DNA of 64,000 nucleotides. Source: Crossiella equi (lineage in GTDB: Bacteria > Actinomycetota > Actinomycetes > Mycobacteriales > Pseudonocardiaceae). Where the stretch lies: positions 3,705,786 to 3,769,785 of the forward strand of contig NZ_JAGIOO010000001.1 in the NCBI RefSeq assembly GCF_017876755.1. The letters are read 5' to 3'. The notes under the pieces are model-generated. The model made no database searches. It was given only the letters and a program-made list of their open reading frames with translations, and had not been told where the DNA came from. Positions 44,185 to 53,125 of this stretch are shown in pieces (position 1 is the stretch's first letter; every line of letters begins with the position of its first letter). A program made the position numbers and the translations under genes.

Positions 44185-46497
44185 TTATCCGGACAAGCCC
44201 CACGGCGGCGCGGGTGTGTTCGGGGACACGGGCGCCAGGGACAGATCCGGGCGCTTCCCGGCCCGGTGCACCAGCACCTCTTCGCCTCGCGCCAGCTCCA
44301 CCGCGATCGCCCCGGCACCGGCCTCCCGCCAGCGCACCGGACGCCCGGACCGCGCGCGCACCGCCAGAGGCCCCTCGAGGCCGTGCCGCAGCACCAGCGG
44401 CGCCCCGGCCTCACTGCGCACCCGCACCCACTCGGTGCGACCGCCGGAGCGCCGCGCGGACACCAGGAACGCGCCCTCGGTGCGGAACTCGTGCAGCACC
44501 GCCTCCCGCCAGCTCGCGGGCAGCGCCGGGAACACCCGCACCACCCCTCCCCAGCTCTGGCAGAGCATGTCGTGCAGCGACTGGGCGGCCGACAGCGGCG
44601 TCTCGATGACCGGGCCGGACTCCTGGTACATCGTGTTCGGCTGCACGAACCGCCGCAGCAGCTCACCGAGGTAGGACGCGGCCTGGTCGCCCCGGCCCAT
44701 CTGCGCCGAGATCGAGGCCGCGCCGGTGAAGCTGTAGCCCTGCAGAGCGCCCTCGAAGCTGATCCAGTGCGCGAGCGAGGTCTCGATGAGCGCCCGGTGC
44801 TCCGGCTGCTCCCAGGTGACCTCGTAGAGCGGGTAGACCTGGAGCAGGTGCGAGTAGTGCCGGTGCGACTTCGCGAAGGGCACGCCCGCGCCGATCATGT
44901 AGCCGTTGGCGTCGACGGGGTAGTCGACGAGCTCGTCCAGCACCTCCTGCCAGCGCGGGGCCAGCTCGTCGTCGATGCGCAGCGTGCGGGCGGCGGCCAG
45001 CAGCGTGCGGCAGCCCCAGCGCAGCAGCGCCAGGTCGTAGGTGCAGTCCGGGGCGGTCACGCCGTACTCGGGCGAGAAGGTGAACGGCAGGTGCAGGCGC
45101 CCGTCCGCGCCCGGGGTGAGGAAGTGCAGGTAGTACCGCACCGCGCCGCGCAGCAGCGGGAACAGCACCTCGCGCAGCAGCCGGGTGTCCATGGTGTGCC
45201 GGTAGGACAGCCACACGTTGTGCAGCGCCCACACCAGGTTGCCGACCTCGGGCACCGGCTCCGCGCGACCCGGGACGCCCACCCCGTAGCCCGCCGTGCC
45301 GGTGCCGGAACCGTTGCGCAGGAACATGTCCGTGGTGCGCGGGATGGCGTAGGAGCCCTCCCGGTAAGCCGCCTCGACCTGGGCACGCAGCTGGTCGCGG
45401 TGGCGGTCCAGGGTGCGGGTGACCGCGTCCAGCTCGAGGTGGTTGCTGCCGTGGACGAGCCAGTACTCCAGTTGCACGTTCAGGTTCCACCACGTCGCGG
45501 GCCACGGGGTCGGCTCCAGCCAGGGGCCGGTGGTGGCCATCACCGGGGCGTCCCCGCGAGCGGCGGAGGCGATCTTGTAAAGCTGGATCCAGTAGAAGCT
45601 CTGCAACCGCGCGTCCGGCACGGACAGCAGGTGGTGCCGGTAGTAGGCCCGCCACCAGCGGCGGTGGTCGGCGGCCAGGCCGTCGAGCTCCCGCGCCGCG
45701 GCCTGGTGCACGGTGCGCAGCGCCCGCGCGCGGGGCGGGCTGCCCGGGTGCGCCCAGTCCACCGTGGCGTAGAGCGTGCGCCGCCGTCCCCGGACCACCT
45801 GCCGCCACGCGGTGACGTGCCCTCCGCCCGCGAGCAGCGGCTGGGCCACCAGCTCGGCCCCCGCGTGCGACTCCCGCCGGGGCTCGGGGTTGGGCAGGTA
45901 GCCGGGCGGCGCCGGCTTGCCGAACCGCGGTTCGGTGCGCGGGCTGGTCGCGGTGGCCGGGGTGAAGCTCCACGCGGCACCGGACTCGCCGTCGCTCGGA
46001 ACCAGCTCGACGGCCAGCACTGGCCGTCCACTGTGGACGATCGCGCGCAGGGCGAGGGAGCCCCGCGTGGTGGTGATGGTGCCGCGCAGCTCCGCGGCCG
46101 CCAGGTCCAGCCGCCAGTCCACACCGGTGACCGTGCCCGCCGGGGTGAGGGTGAGGTGCCCGACGGGCAGGCGGGCCAGGCCGAAGAGCGCGCCGAACTC
46201 CGGCCGGTGGTCCTGCACCTGGCTGTGCCCCAGCACGAAGCGGATGCCGCCGCCGGGATCGGCGTAGACGCCCGCGCCGAGGAAGCCGTTGCCGAGGAAG
46301 GGGCCCTCGAACCAGGTCCGGGGCAGCCGGGACCAGACCAGGTCGCTGCCCCGGAGGAACTCCGCCCACTGGCGGTCCTCCAGCTCGGCCAACCAGCCGT
46401 ACCCGGCGGGGGCCGAGTGCGCGGGCAGCGGCACGGCGGAGGCGGCCATCCCGGCCAGCGCGCCGCCGAGCAGTCCTCGACGGGAGAGCTCGGTCAT
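44185..46497 (-). CDS. Secreted glycoside hydrolase, GH95-like
   Basis: 770 residues with a Tat-type signal (LSRRGLLGGALAGMAASAVP). An N-terminal beta-sandwich (about 40-250: FEGPFLGNGFLGAGVYADPG) precedes an (alpha/alpha)6-barrel with WWNLNVQLEYWLVHGSNHLE, FSPEYGVTAPDCTYDLALLR and HRHYSHLLQVYPLYEV, then a C-terminal beta domain. This order is that of GH95 (alpha-fucosidase/galactosidase) and related GH65 enzymes, so it probably removes sugars from plant or host glycans. ATG 46497 has GAGAGGTGG upstream. It contains a GTCCACTGTGGAC palindrome (46026-46038). Confidence 0.78.
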   Translation of the reverse strand: MTELSRRGLLGGALAGMAASAVPLPAHSAPAGYGWLAELEDRQWAEFLRGSDLVWSRLPRTWFEGPFLGNGFLGAGVYADPGGGIRFVLGHSQVQDHRPEFGALFGLARLPVGHLTLTPAGTVTGVDWRLDLAAAELRGTITTTRGSLALRAIVHSGRPVLAVELVPSDGESGAAWSFTPATATSPRTEPRFGKPAPPGYLPNPEPRRESHAGAELVAQPLLAGGGHVTAWRQVVRGRRRTLYATVDWAHPGSPPRARALRTVHQAAARELDGLAADHRRWWRAYYRHHLLSVPDARLQSFYWIQLYKIASAARGDAPVMATTGPWLEPTPWPATWWNLNVQLEYWLVHGSNHLELDAVTRTLDRHRDQLRAQVEAAYREGSYAIPRTTDMFLRNGSGTGTAGYGVGVPGRAEPVPEVGNLVWALHNVWLSYRHTMDTRLLREVLFPLLRGAVRYYLHFLTPGADGRLHLPFTFSPEYGVTAPDCTYDLALLRWGCRTLLAAARTLRIDDELAPRWQEVLDELVDYPVDANGYMIGAGVPFAKSHRHYSHLLQVYPLYEVTWEQPEHRALIETSLAHWISFEGALQGYSFTGAASISAQMGRGDQAASYLGELLRRFVQPNTMYQESGPVIETPLSAAQSLHDMLCQSWGGVVRVFPALPASWREAVLHEFRTEGAFLVSARRSGGRTEWVRVRSEAGAPLVLRHGLEGPLAVRARSGRPVRWREAGAGAIAVELARGEEVLVHRAGKRPDLSLAPVSPNTPAPPWGLSG

Positions 46498-46675
46498 GGC
46501 CACCTCTCTCAAGTCATCCGAGGGGTCAGCGGAAGATCTTGGGCCCTTCCCCCGACCACCCACACGCTAACCGAGCAGAACACCGACCTTTGGTCAATTT
46601 CCCGACTGTTTTCTGTGAATGGGTCCCGCCGATCGGACCCTGCCTGCGCGGTCTGGGACCTCCCTAGCGTCGGAG

Positions 46676-46700
46676 GCCTCATGCCCCCTGCACATGAGGC
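46676..46700 (+). promoter_or_regulatory. Leader stem-loop before the S1 protease gene
   Basis: GCCTCATG / CATGAGGC, a perfect 8-bp stem with a 9-nt loop, about 5 nt after a TAGCGT -10-like hexamer (46665-46670) and 1 nt before the GGAAGGAA ribosome site. It would sit at the very 5' end of the mRNA, so it may protect the transcript or control translation. Confidence 0.55.
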
Positions 46701-46716
46701 GGAAGGAACTACCTCC

Positions 46717-47586
46717 ATGAAGCTCACCCGCTTGCTCGCACTCGGCGCGGCCACGGCGGCCCTGGCGGTCATCCCCGTCGGCGGCGCCACCGCCAGCCCC
46801 ACCCACGAGGTGTCGGCGCAGCAGACGGCGGACTACTGGACGCCGGAGCGGATCAAGGACGCGATCAACAACCCGATGCCCATGCCCGGCCCGGACATGA
46901 GCAGCACCGGCGGCCTGTCCGCGGCGGCGCCGCAGGCCACGATCCAGCCGGTGGCCGGTCCGTACACCTCGGCCACGATGCGCAACCAGGGCCGTCTGCT
47001 GTTCACCACCGGTGGCCGCAACTCCAGCTGCTCGGCCACCTCCGTGGTCGCGGCGAACAAGAACCTGGTGTGGACCGCGGCGCACTGCCTGCAGTACGGC
47101 GGCAACACCTCGGCGAACGTGACCTTCCTGCCCGCGTTCCTGAACAACGCCCGCCCGTACGGCACCTGGCCCGCGGCGAAGCTGCACATCCCGGCCCGCT
47201 GGACCTCCAGCCAGCAGCGGGACTTCGCCTACGACTACGCGGCCTTCACCGTGACGCCGCAGGCGGGCAAGAGCCTGGCCGACACCGTGGGCACGAAGAG
47301 CATCGTGTTCAACGACAAGCGCGCCCAGGCCTCGACCCTGTACGGCTACCCGGCGGAGTCCCCGTACACCGGCCAGCAGAGCTACAGCTGCGGCGGCCAG
47401 GCCCGCGTGCAGACCTACGACGCGGTGCTGGCGTGCAACGGCATCGGTGGCCAGAGCGGTGGCGCGTGGCTGAACGCCAACGACCAGATCTGGGCGGTCA
47501 ACAGCCGTTCGGACCGCCGCACCACCACGTGGGGCACCCTGTTCGACAGCAACGCCCAGACCTTCTACCAGCAGGTCCAGGCCTGA
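46717..47586 (+). CDS. Secreted S1-family serine endopeptidase (glutamyl endopeptidase-like)
   Basis: 289 residues: signal peptide (about 1-26), propeptide, and a trypsin-fold domain with His123 in WTAAHC, Asp173 in DYAAF and Ser247 in GGQSGGAW. The Cys pairs around His (SSC..HC) and Ser (SCGG..LAC) fit disulfides. The sequence is closest in type to V8/glutamyl-endopeptidase-like actinobacterial proteases; specificity is inferred. ATG 46717 has GGAAGGAA upstream. It is divergent from the GH95-like gene and followed by a very strong terminator. Confidence 0.88.
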   Translation: MKLTRLLALGAATAALAVIPVGGATASPTHEVSAQQTADYWTPERIKDAINNPMPMPGPDMSSTGGLSAAAPQATIQPVAGPYTSATMRNQGRLLFTTGGRNSSCSATSVVAANKNLVWTAAHCLQYGGNTSANVTFLPAFLNNARPYGTWPAAKLHIPARWTSSQQRDFAYDYAAFTVTPQAGKSLADTVGTKSIVFNDKRAQASTLYGYPAESPYTGQQSYSCGGQARVQTYDAVLACNGIGGQSGGAWLNANDQIWAVNSRSDRRTTTWGTLFDSNAQTFYQQVQA

Positions 47587-47596
47587 TCCGACGAGG

Positions 47597-47648
47597 ACGG
47601 GCCGGGCGGCGCACCCCGGTCTCGGGTGTGCCGCCCGGCCCGTGTTTT
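47597..47648 (+). terminator. Strong Rho-independent terminator
   Basis: About 20-bp stem ACGGGCCGGGCGGCGCACCC / GGGTGTGCCGCCCGGCCCGT with a 7-nt loop and a following GTTTT, 10 nt after the S1 protease stop. Confidence 0.88.
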
Positions 47649-47764
47649 CCCCCACCCGGCAGCGCCGCCTCGCCCCCCGGACGACGCGACTGCCTCCACC
47701 CTCCCGTCTTGTGCGAAGGGTCAATACCTCGTTTCAGGGGGTAATCGACCTAGGGTTTATTCAC

Positions 47765-48124
47765 GTGAGCACAGGACGGTGGCCGGAGCGGGTCTACGGC
47801 GTCGGCGAGGAGCCGGACCCGCGCTTCACCCTCGCCAACGAGCGCACGTTCCTCGCCTGGATCCGCACCTCGCTGGGCCTGATGGCCGCCGGGGTCGCGG
47901 TGGAGGCCCTCGGCCACCCCGGCGGCGGCACGCTCCGCTCCTTCCTCGCGGTGGCGCTGCTGGCCACCGGGGTGCTGGTCGCCGGGTCCGCGTTCTTCCG
48001 CTGGGCCAGCGCGGAACGGGCCATGCGGCGGAAGGAGCCGCTGCCCGGGTCGCTGCTGCTGCCCGTGCTCGGCGCGGTGCTGGTGCTGACCGGGCTCACC
48101 GCCGTGCTGCTGGTGCTGCTGTGA
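47765..48124 (+). CDS. DUF202 membrane protein (YidH-like), first of pair
   Basis: 119 residues. The DUF202 signature [20 protein letters not shown] opens the domain and is followed by three membrane helices (about 37-118). Function is unknown; such proteins often occur in pairs. GTG 47765 lies 8 nt after TAGGGT and has no Shine-Dalgarno, so the mRNA is probably leaderless. It overlaps the next gene by 4 nt (GTGA). Confidence 0.85.
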   Translation: MSTGRWPERVYGVGEEPDPRFTLANERTFLAWIRTSLGLMAAGVAVEALGHPGGGTLRSFLAVALLATGVLVAGSAFFRWASAERAMRRKEPLPGSLLLPVLGAVLVLTGLTAVLLVLL

Positions 48125-48432
48125 GCGATCCCGGACTCCAGCCCGAGCGCACCGTGCTGGCCTGGCGGCGCACGCTGCTGGCCTTCCTCGGCGCGGGCCT
48201 GGTGCTGGTGCGGCTGGCCGCGCACCGGAGCGTGCTGCTGGCCGCCGTGATCGTGCTCGTGGTGGCCCCGGTGGCCGGGCTGGTCAGCTGGGACCTGCGC
48301 CGCCGCTACCGGCTCGCGTACGCCGACCTGGCCGGACGCTCCCGGCAGTGGACCGGGCGACTGCCCCTGCTGACCAGTCTTTTCGCCGTCCTCCTCGGCT
48401 CTGGCGCATTGGGTTACGTACTGCTCGGCTAG
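48121..48432 (+). CDS. DUF202 membrane protein, second of pair
   Basis: 103 residues with a shorter form of the same motif ([20 protein letters not shown]) and three helices. It starts at GTG 48121 overlapping the first DUF202 gene, and the two are likely to form a membrane complex. Its stop TAG lies in the CTAG shared with the glycosyltransferase gene on the other strand. Confidence 0.85.
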   Translation: MSDPGLQPERTVLAWRRTLLAFLGAGLVLVRLAAHRSVLLAAVIVLVVAPVAGLVSWDLRRRYRLAYADLAGRSRQWTGRLPLLTSLFAVLLGSGALGYVLLG

Positions 48433-49520
48433 ACCAGCTTCGCCAGCTGCGGCACCAGTTCAGCCGGGCTCGGCATCGCGTGCAGCTCGACCCGCACCTC
48501 CGCCGCCACCGCCGCGAGCCGCTCGTCGCGCAGCACCCGGTGCAGGTGCTCGGCGGTCACGCCGCCGTCCTCGGCGGTCAGCGCCGCGCCCCGGGCCACC
48601 AGCTGGTCGGTGTTGAAGAACTGGTCCGCGCCCTGCGGCCACAGCAGCTGCGGCACGCCCGCCGCCAGCGCGGCCAGCGTGCTGCCCGAACCGGCGTGGT
48701 GCACCACCGCGCTGCTCGTGGCCAGCAGCGCGGACAGCGGCAGGTAGCCCACCGACCGCACATTGGCGGGCAGCTCGCCCAGGCCCTCGGGCGCACCGGC
48801 CAGCACCAGCTCCACGTCCAGCTCCGCCGCCGCGGCCAGGATCGCCCGCCACGGGGCCAGGCCGAGGAAGTCGGCGAACACGGTGCCCAGGGTGGCCACG
48901 ACCCTCGGGTGCTCCGGCGGGGTGAGCAGCCAGTCCGGCAGCACCGCGCCGCCCTGGTACGGCACGGCGCGGACGGGTACGCCGACCAGGCCGCCGTTCA
49001 GGCTGGGCGGGGCCAGGTCGACGGTCAGGGCCGGTGCCGCGACCGGGAGCTGCCGCGCGCGGGCGGCCACGATCAGCTCGTAGAAGTCCAGCGCCGGGTG
49101 GAAGCCGAGGCCGTGCACGACCAGGGGCACCCCCAGGGCGGCGGCCACCGCGGGACCGGTCGCGTCGCACTGCTCGTGCACCACCAGGTCCGGCCGGAAG
49201 GAGCGGGCGAAGGCGAGGGTGCGCTCGACCATCAGGTCGGCGCCGGTGGCGAACATCGAGGCGCCCAGGTGCACGTTCCCGGGGTGCCTGCCCGGCTGCG
49301 GGGTGTGCGGCGTGGCCGCCGCCGCACGGTCGATCTCGGCCGCCCAGTCCGCGCCCGGGGCCGCCTCCAGGACCGGCAGCCCGGCGGCCGCGGCGGCACG
49401 GGCGCCACCCGAGGAGGTGGCCACCACCACCTCGTGCCCGGCGGCGCGCAGCGCCCAGAGCGTGGAGACCATCGGGAAGAGGTGGCCGAGTCCGGGCGAG
49501 GAGGTGCACAGGATCCGCAT
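48429..49520 (-). CDS. GT-B glycosyltransferase (EryCIII/YjiC-like), copy 1
   Basis: 363 residues of the family-1 glycosyltransferases that move a sugar from an NDP-sugar to a natural-product aglycone. N-terminal acceptor domain MRILCTSSPGLGHLFPM, then a C-terminal donor domain with SSAVVHHAGSGSTLAALAAG and QLLWPQGADQFFNTDQL, the usual NDP-sugar site. It is 40% or more similar by eye to the next gene and probably arose by duplication. A palindrome (49531-49546) lies 11 bp upstream. No aglycone-forming genes are near, so self-resistance by glycosylation is possible. Confidence 0.88.
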   Translation of the reverse strand: MRILCTSSPGLGHLFPMVSTLWALRAAGHEVVVATSSGGARAAAAAGLPVLEAAPGADWAAEIDRAAAATPHTPQPGRHPGNVHLGASMFATGADLMVERTLAFARSFRPDLVVHEQCDATGPAVAAALGVPLVVHGLGFHPALDFYELIVAARARQLPVAAPALTVDLAPPSLNGGLVGVPVRAVPYQGGAVLPDWLLTPPEHPRVVATLGTVFADFLGLAPWRAILAAAAELDVELVLAGAPEGLGELPANVRSVGYLPLSALLATSSAVVHHAGSGSTLAALAAGVPQLLWPQGADQFFNTDQLVARGAALTAEDGGVTAEHLHRVLRDERLAAVAAEVRVELHAMPSPAELVPQLAKLV

Positions 49521-49530
49521 GGTCCCGTTT

Positions 49531-49546
49531 TACTCAAGTTTGAGTA
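49531..49546. promoter_or_regulatory. Palindromic candidate operator before glycosyltransferase copy 1
   Basis: TACTCAA-GT-TTGAGTA, a perfect inverted repeat 11 bp upstream of the ATG, AT-rich in contrast to its surroundings; a related TATTCAAGGTTGAG follows. The regulator is unknown. Confidence 0.55.
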
Positions 49547-49594
49547 AGTATTCAAGGTTGAGGGGTGGGCGGCGGCCACCCACCCCTCAGTCGG

Positions 49595-50731
49595 TCAGCC
49601 CACCAGCGCCTCGAGCTCGGGCACCCGCGCGGCCGGGCTCGGCATCGCACGCATCTCCGCCTGGACCTCCCGCGCGGCGGTGCGCAGCGCCTCGTCGTGG
49701 ACCAGGCGGTAGACCTGCTCCTCGGTCACCCCCTCGCCGACCGCGCTCAGGCCGCAGCCACGCTTGGCGACGCGCTCGGCGTTGAAGAACTGGTCCGCGC
49801 CCTGCGGCACGATCAGCTGCGTGACCCCCGCGTCCGCCGCGGTCAGCGTGCTGCCCGAACCGCCGTGGTGGATGATCGCGGTGCTCACCGGCAGCAGCGC
49901 GGACAGCGGCAGGTAGTCGACCACCCGCACGTTCTCGGGCAGCTCACCCAGCTCGGACAGGTCCTGCGCGTTGGTGGCCAGCACCAGCTCCGCGTCCGCC
50001 TTCTTGGTCGCGGCCAGGATCGCCCGCCACGGGTCCACGCCGGCGAACTGGCCCACCGCGGTGCCCATGGTGATCACCAGGCGCGGCTTGCCGGTCGGCT
50101 CCAGCAGCCACTGCGGCAGCACCCCGCCACCGTTGAACGGCACGTAGCGGGTGGGCAGGCCGCCGAGCTCGCCCTCCAGGCTCGACGGGGCCACGTCCAG
50201 GGCCTGCGCCCTCGGCGCCAGCCCGTCGATGCCCAGGCGCTCGAAGGCCGGTGCCAGGTGCGGCATCATCGCGGTGAAGAGCTCGTCACCCGCGGTGAGG
50301 CCGAAGCCGTGCTGCACGCACGGGATGCCCAGCTTGGCCGCGATCATCGGGCCGGTGGCGTCGGTGAGCTCGTAGACCACCAGGTCGGCCCCCCAGGCCT
50401 CCGCCTCGCGGAGGGCCACGTCGGCCATGCGGTCGGCGATCCCGGCGAACATCTGCCCGGCGACCCCCAGCTCCTGCTCCTGGTTCTGTCCCTGCCGCGA
50501 CCCCGGCGGCCGGTTGCCGAAGTGCTCGGCGACCAGCTTCTGGATCTCCTGCTCCCAGTCCACGCCCGGGGTGGCGTCGACGACGTGCAGGCCCGCGTTG
50601 GCCGCGGCCTCGGCGGCGGTGCCCGCGGTGGCGACGCGGACCTCGTGCCCGGCGGCGCGCAGCGCCCACATCGTGGAGATCATCGGAAAGAGGTGGCCCA
50701 GCCCCATCGAGCTGGTGAAGAAGACGCGCAT
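49595..50731 (-). CDS. GT-B glycosyltransferase (EryCIII/YjiC-like), copy 2
   Basis: 378 residues, same architecture as the preceding gene: MRVFFTSSMGLGHLFPMIST, then STAIIHHGGSGSTLTAADAG and QLIVPQGADQFFNAERV. An insert (about 70-90, HFGNRPPGSRQGQNQEQE) is absent from copy 1. ATG 50731 has GGGAGG upstream. It is followed at 74 bp by copy 1, with its own promoter region between, so the two may be regulated separately. Acceptor and donor sugars are unknown. Confidence 0.88.
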   Translation of the reverse strand: MRVFFTSSMGLGHLFPMISTMWALRAAGHEVRVATAGTAAEAAANAGLHVVDATPGVDWEQEIQKLVAEHFGNRPPGSRQGQNQEQELGVAGQMFAGIADRMADVALREAEAWGADLVVYELTDATGPMIAAKLGIPCVQHGFGLTAGDELFTAMMPHLAPAFERLGIDGLAPRAQALDVAPSSLEGELGGLPTRYVPFNGGGVLPQWLLEPTGKPRLVITMGTAVGQFAGVDPWRAILAATKKADAELVLATNAQDLSELGELPENVRVVDYLPLSALLPVSTAIIHHGGSGSTLTAADAGVTQLIVPQGADQFFNAERVAKRGCGLSAVGEGVTEEQVYRLVHDEALRTAAREVQAEMRAMPSPAARVPELEALVG

Positions 50732-51182
50732 GAGTTGCCTCCCAGTGGCAGATCACCCTCTGGGACCCATTAAGTCGGAAGCTAAGAATCTTGTCGAGTG
50801 AGATAAATCTGACGCGACGGTACGAACCGCACGTGACCACGAGGTACACACGGTCGTGTGATTGCAGAATGCCCGAAGAGGCGAAGTTGATCTAGAAAGA
50901 AGGGGCGGCCCGCTCAACCGGCCTGGGGGTCACCGGGAGCGAGCCGCCTCCATCAGTCTACGCAGACGGACAAGTGGCCCACGAGCCGGGCTCAGATACT
51001 TTTTGTTGGCCTCTCCGCCCCAGGTGCAGACGTTCGAGTGACGGCCGAGGCAAGCGAGTGATTTCAGGGCCTGCCCCTGCATGACGCGCGGTATCCGGCC
51101 GATGACTCCACCATGCCCACGCCCTGCGCGCCGCACCAGGTCAAACCGCTGTTCGCGCCGTTGCGCCAGCGGATCCAGGGCC
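50732..51182. other. 451-bp region without a convincing gene
   Basis: Holds the ribosome site and presumed promoter of glycosyltransferase copy 2, a small inverted repeat CACAC-GGTC-GTGTG (50847-50860), and the upstream region of the small gene at 51183. A minus-strand frame (50930-51280) runs through it but has no recognisable domain, and I do not call it. Confidence 0.4.
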
Positions 51183-51422
51183 ATGGGTGAACCACGCTGG
51201 TGGGTGGAATGCGATGACCCCTTCGGCCGGGGGCGGTCGGTGACCCTCCTGGCCGAACTCGACTCAGTGTTACTCATCACACCCCCGGGGGAGACCGCCG
51301 TACTGTCCGCCGCGCAGACCCGAGCGCTGCACGCGGCCCTGGACGACGCGCTGGAGGAGTCATCCCCTGCGAGACGAGGAGACGACGCGAATGGACGACG
51401 TGCTGCGCCAGGCAGTGCTTGA
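51183..51422 (+). CDS. Small protein of unknown function upstream of the repeat protein
   Basis: 79 residues: MGEPRWWVECDDPFGRGRSV, then LLAELDSVLLITPPGETAVL and a predicted helix QTRALHAALDDALEES. No known domain is recognised. The C-terminal 32 nt overlap the start of the next gene, which suggests coupled translation and a shared role. The longer frame from 51081 is possible but its extra residues look like non-coding composition. The ribosome site is weak. Confidence 0.55.
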   Translation: MGEPRWWVECDDPFGRGRSVTLLAELDSVLLITPPGETAVLSAAQTRALHAALDDALEESSPARRGDDANGRRAAPGSA

Positions 51423-53028
51423 CCGGCTGGCCCTGCTTGACCAGATGGCCGAGGAGGGCGACGCCACCTCGCTCCTGCCGATGGCGCGCACCGAGCTCCA
51501 GCGTCTCGCCGAGGGCTGGCGCCTGCTGCTCACCGTGCACCAGCAGGACGAGGACGGCCGCTGCCGCGCCTGCCCGAGCGGCCTGCTGGGCCGGGGCCGC
51601 CGCTGGCCGTGCCAGATGTGGCTGACCGCGCACCGGCACCTGATCAACGACGGCCAGGGCCACCGGGAGCGCCGGATCGCCAAGCGCAACCCGTTCTCCC
51701 GCAAGGCGGCCAACGCCGCGGCGGCCCAGACCGCGCCGGTGCCGACCACCCCGCAGGGCAACCGGATCCCGCCGGACGTGCTGAGCGTCCTGACCGAGCA
51801 GGCCAACCAGCCGCCGATCCCGCCGGGGCTGCTGGCCACGCTGCCGCTGGACAGCCCGGAGCGGAAGGCCGCGCTGGAGCGGCAGGCCGCGCGCGAGACG
51901 CTGGCCCAGGTCCGGAACGGGACGGTGCCGCCCGCCGTGGCACCGGTCCCGGCGCCCACCCCCGCCTCCACCGCCGAGCAGCTCATCGCGGCCTCGCAGG
52001 CGGCGGCCGAGGCGGCGCTGGCCCAGCAGGCCGGTGCGCTGCTGCCGCAGGTCGTCGACGCCACCCCGGAGCCCCCCGCGCCCCCGGCCTGCTCGATCAC
52101 CGCGGACGGGCTGATCGCCCGCGCCAACGGCACCATCCCGCCGGGCACCGTGGCCCCGCTGTCCGTGGAGGCCTCGATCCCGCCGGGCGCGCTCACCCCG
52201 GGCGCGGTGGCCGACGCGCACCCCGGCACCGGCCCGCAGCCCGTGGTGGGCACCGGACCGCAGCCCATCGTGGGCACCGGGCCCCAGCCCGTGGTGGCGG
52301 CCCCGTCCCCGGGCACCGGGCCCCAGCCCGTTGTCGACGCCTCCCGGTTCAGCGCCGAGCCCGCACCGACCGCCGAGCCCGCGCCGACCACCGAGCCCGC
52401 ACCGACCGCCGAGCCCGCCCGGCCCGGCACCGGACCGCTGCCCGTCGTGGACGGCGCCGACCAGGGCACCGGCCCGCGGCCGGTCATCGCCCTGCCCCGA
52501 CCCGGCACCGGACCACTGCCGGTGGTCGACGCCCAGGGCGGGCCCGTCCCGGACGGCCCGGCGATCCACCTCACCCCGGAGGCCACCGGGATCCTCGACG
52601 CGCTCGGCGTGCTCGACACGCTCGGCACCATCGGCACGATCGGCACCACCGCCCCGGGCGCGGCACCGGCCAAGGCCACCGGCGTGCTCGGGCTGGTCGG
52701 CGTCAACGGCACCCTGCCGCCCGGCGTGGTGCTGCCGGTGCAGTCCGTGGCGCCGCCGGTGATCGGCGCGGTGACCGTGGTCCCCGCCGAGACCTCGGTG
52801 GAGGCGGCCAAGCCGCCGACGCCGCTGGAGGTGCCCGCCGAGGTCACCACCGAGATCCCCAGGTTCCGGCTGACGCTGCCCAGCGAGCTGGACCCGAAGC
52901 TGCTGGAACAGCTCGGTGACGCGCTGGACCCGGCCAAGCCCGCCGAGCACTCCGAGGCCGGGATCCACCGGGCCGCGGTGGTGGAGCGGGAGCCGACGCT
53001 GCCGCGGATCCGGCAGCGGCCGGTGTAA
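51391..53028 (+). CDS. Repeat-rich protein with conserved N-terminal domain
   Basis: 545 residues, no function known. The N-terminal 90 residues form a compact helical domain (VLDRLALLDQMAEEGDATSL) with CRAC and a third Cys (RWPCQMW), possibly metal-binding. The rest is Pro/Ala/Val-rich low-complexity sequence, including about six GTGP[QLR]P[VI]V repeats between residues 277 and 385 and APTAEP/APTTEP repeats. The C-terminus is again ordered-looking (FRLTLPSELDPKLLEQLGDA). No signal or membrane helix, so it is probably a cytoplasmic scaffold. It overlaps the small gene 51183-51422. Confidence 0.75.
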   Translation: MDDVLRQAVLDRLALLDQMAEEGDATSLLPMARTELQRLAEGWRLLLTVHQQDEDGRCRACPSGLLGRGRRWPCQMWLTAHRHLINDGQGHRERRIAKRNPFSRKAANAAAAQTAPVPTTPQGNRIPPDVLSVLTEQANQPPIPPGLLATLPLDSPERKAALERQAARETLAQVRNGTVPPAVAPVPAPTPASTAEQLIAASQAAAEAALAQQAGALLPQVVDATPEPPAPPACSITADGLIARANGTIPPGTVAPLSVEASIPPGALTPGAVADAHPGTGPQPVVGTGPQPIVGTGPQPVVAAPSPGTGPQPVVDASRFSAEPAPTAEPAPTTEPAPTAEPARPGTGPLPVVDGADQGTGPRPVIALPRPGTGPLPVVDAQGGPVPDGPAIHLTPEATGILDALGVLDTLGTIGTIGTTAPGAAPAKATGVLGLVGVNGTLPPGVVLPVQSVAPPVIGAVTVVPAETSVEAAKPPTPLEVPAEVTTEIPRFRLTLPSELDPKLLEQLGDALDPAKPAEHSEAGIHRAAVVEREPTLPRIRQRPV

Positions 53029-53125
53029 CCGGTCACTTCGGACAGGGGCACGGGGCCCAACCGGCCACGCGGAAGCGGCCCATGCGGCAGTATGGCGCCG
53101 TACCCCGTGGCACCTGGAGGAACGC

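Noticed and set aside
48429-50731. A polyketide or macrolide cluster around the two glycosyltransferases
   Set aside because: No PKS, NDP-sugar or tailoring genes lie in the surrounding sequence.
51105-51113. ACTCCACCA resembling the 3' end of tmRNA
   Set aside because: No T-loop sequence, acceptor partner or tag-coding segment lies upstream; it is probably chance.
50930-51280. A 116-residue minus-strand gene
   Set aside because: No recognisable domain or ribosome site, and it overlaps the small plus-strand gene, whose coupling to the next gene is clear.
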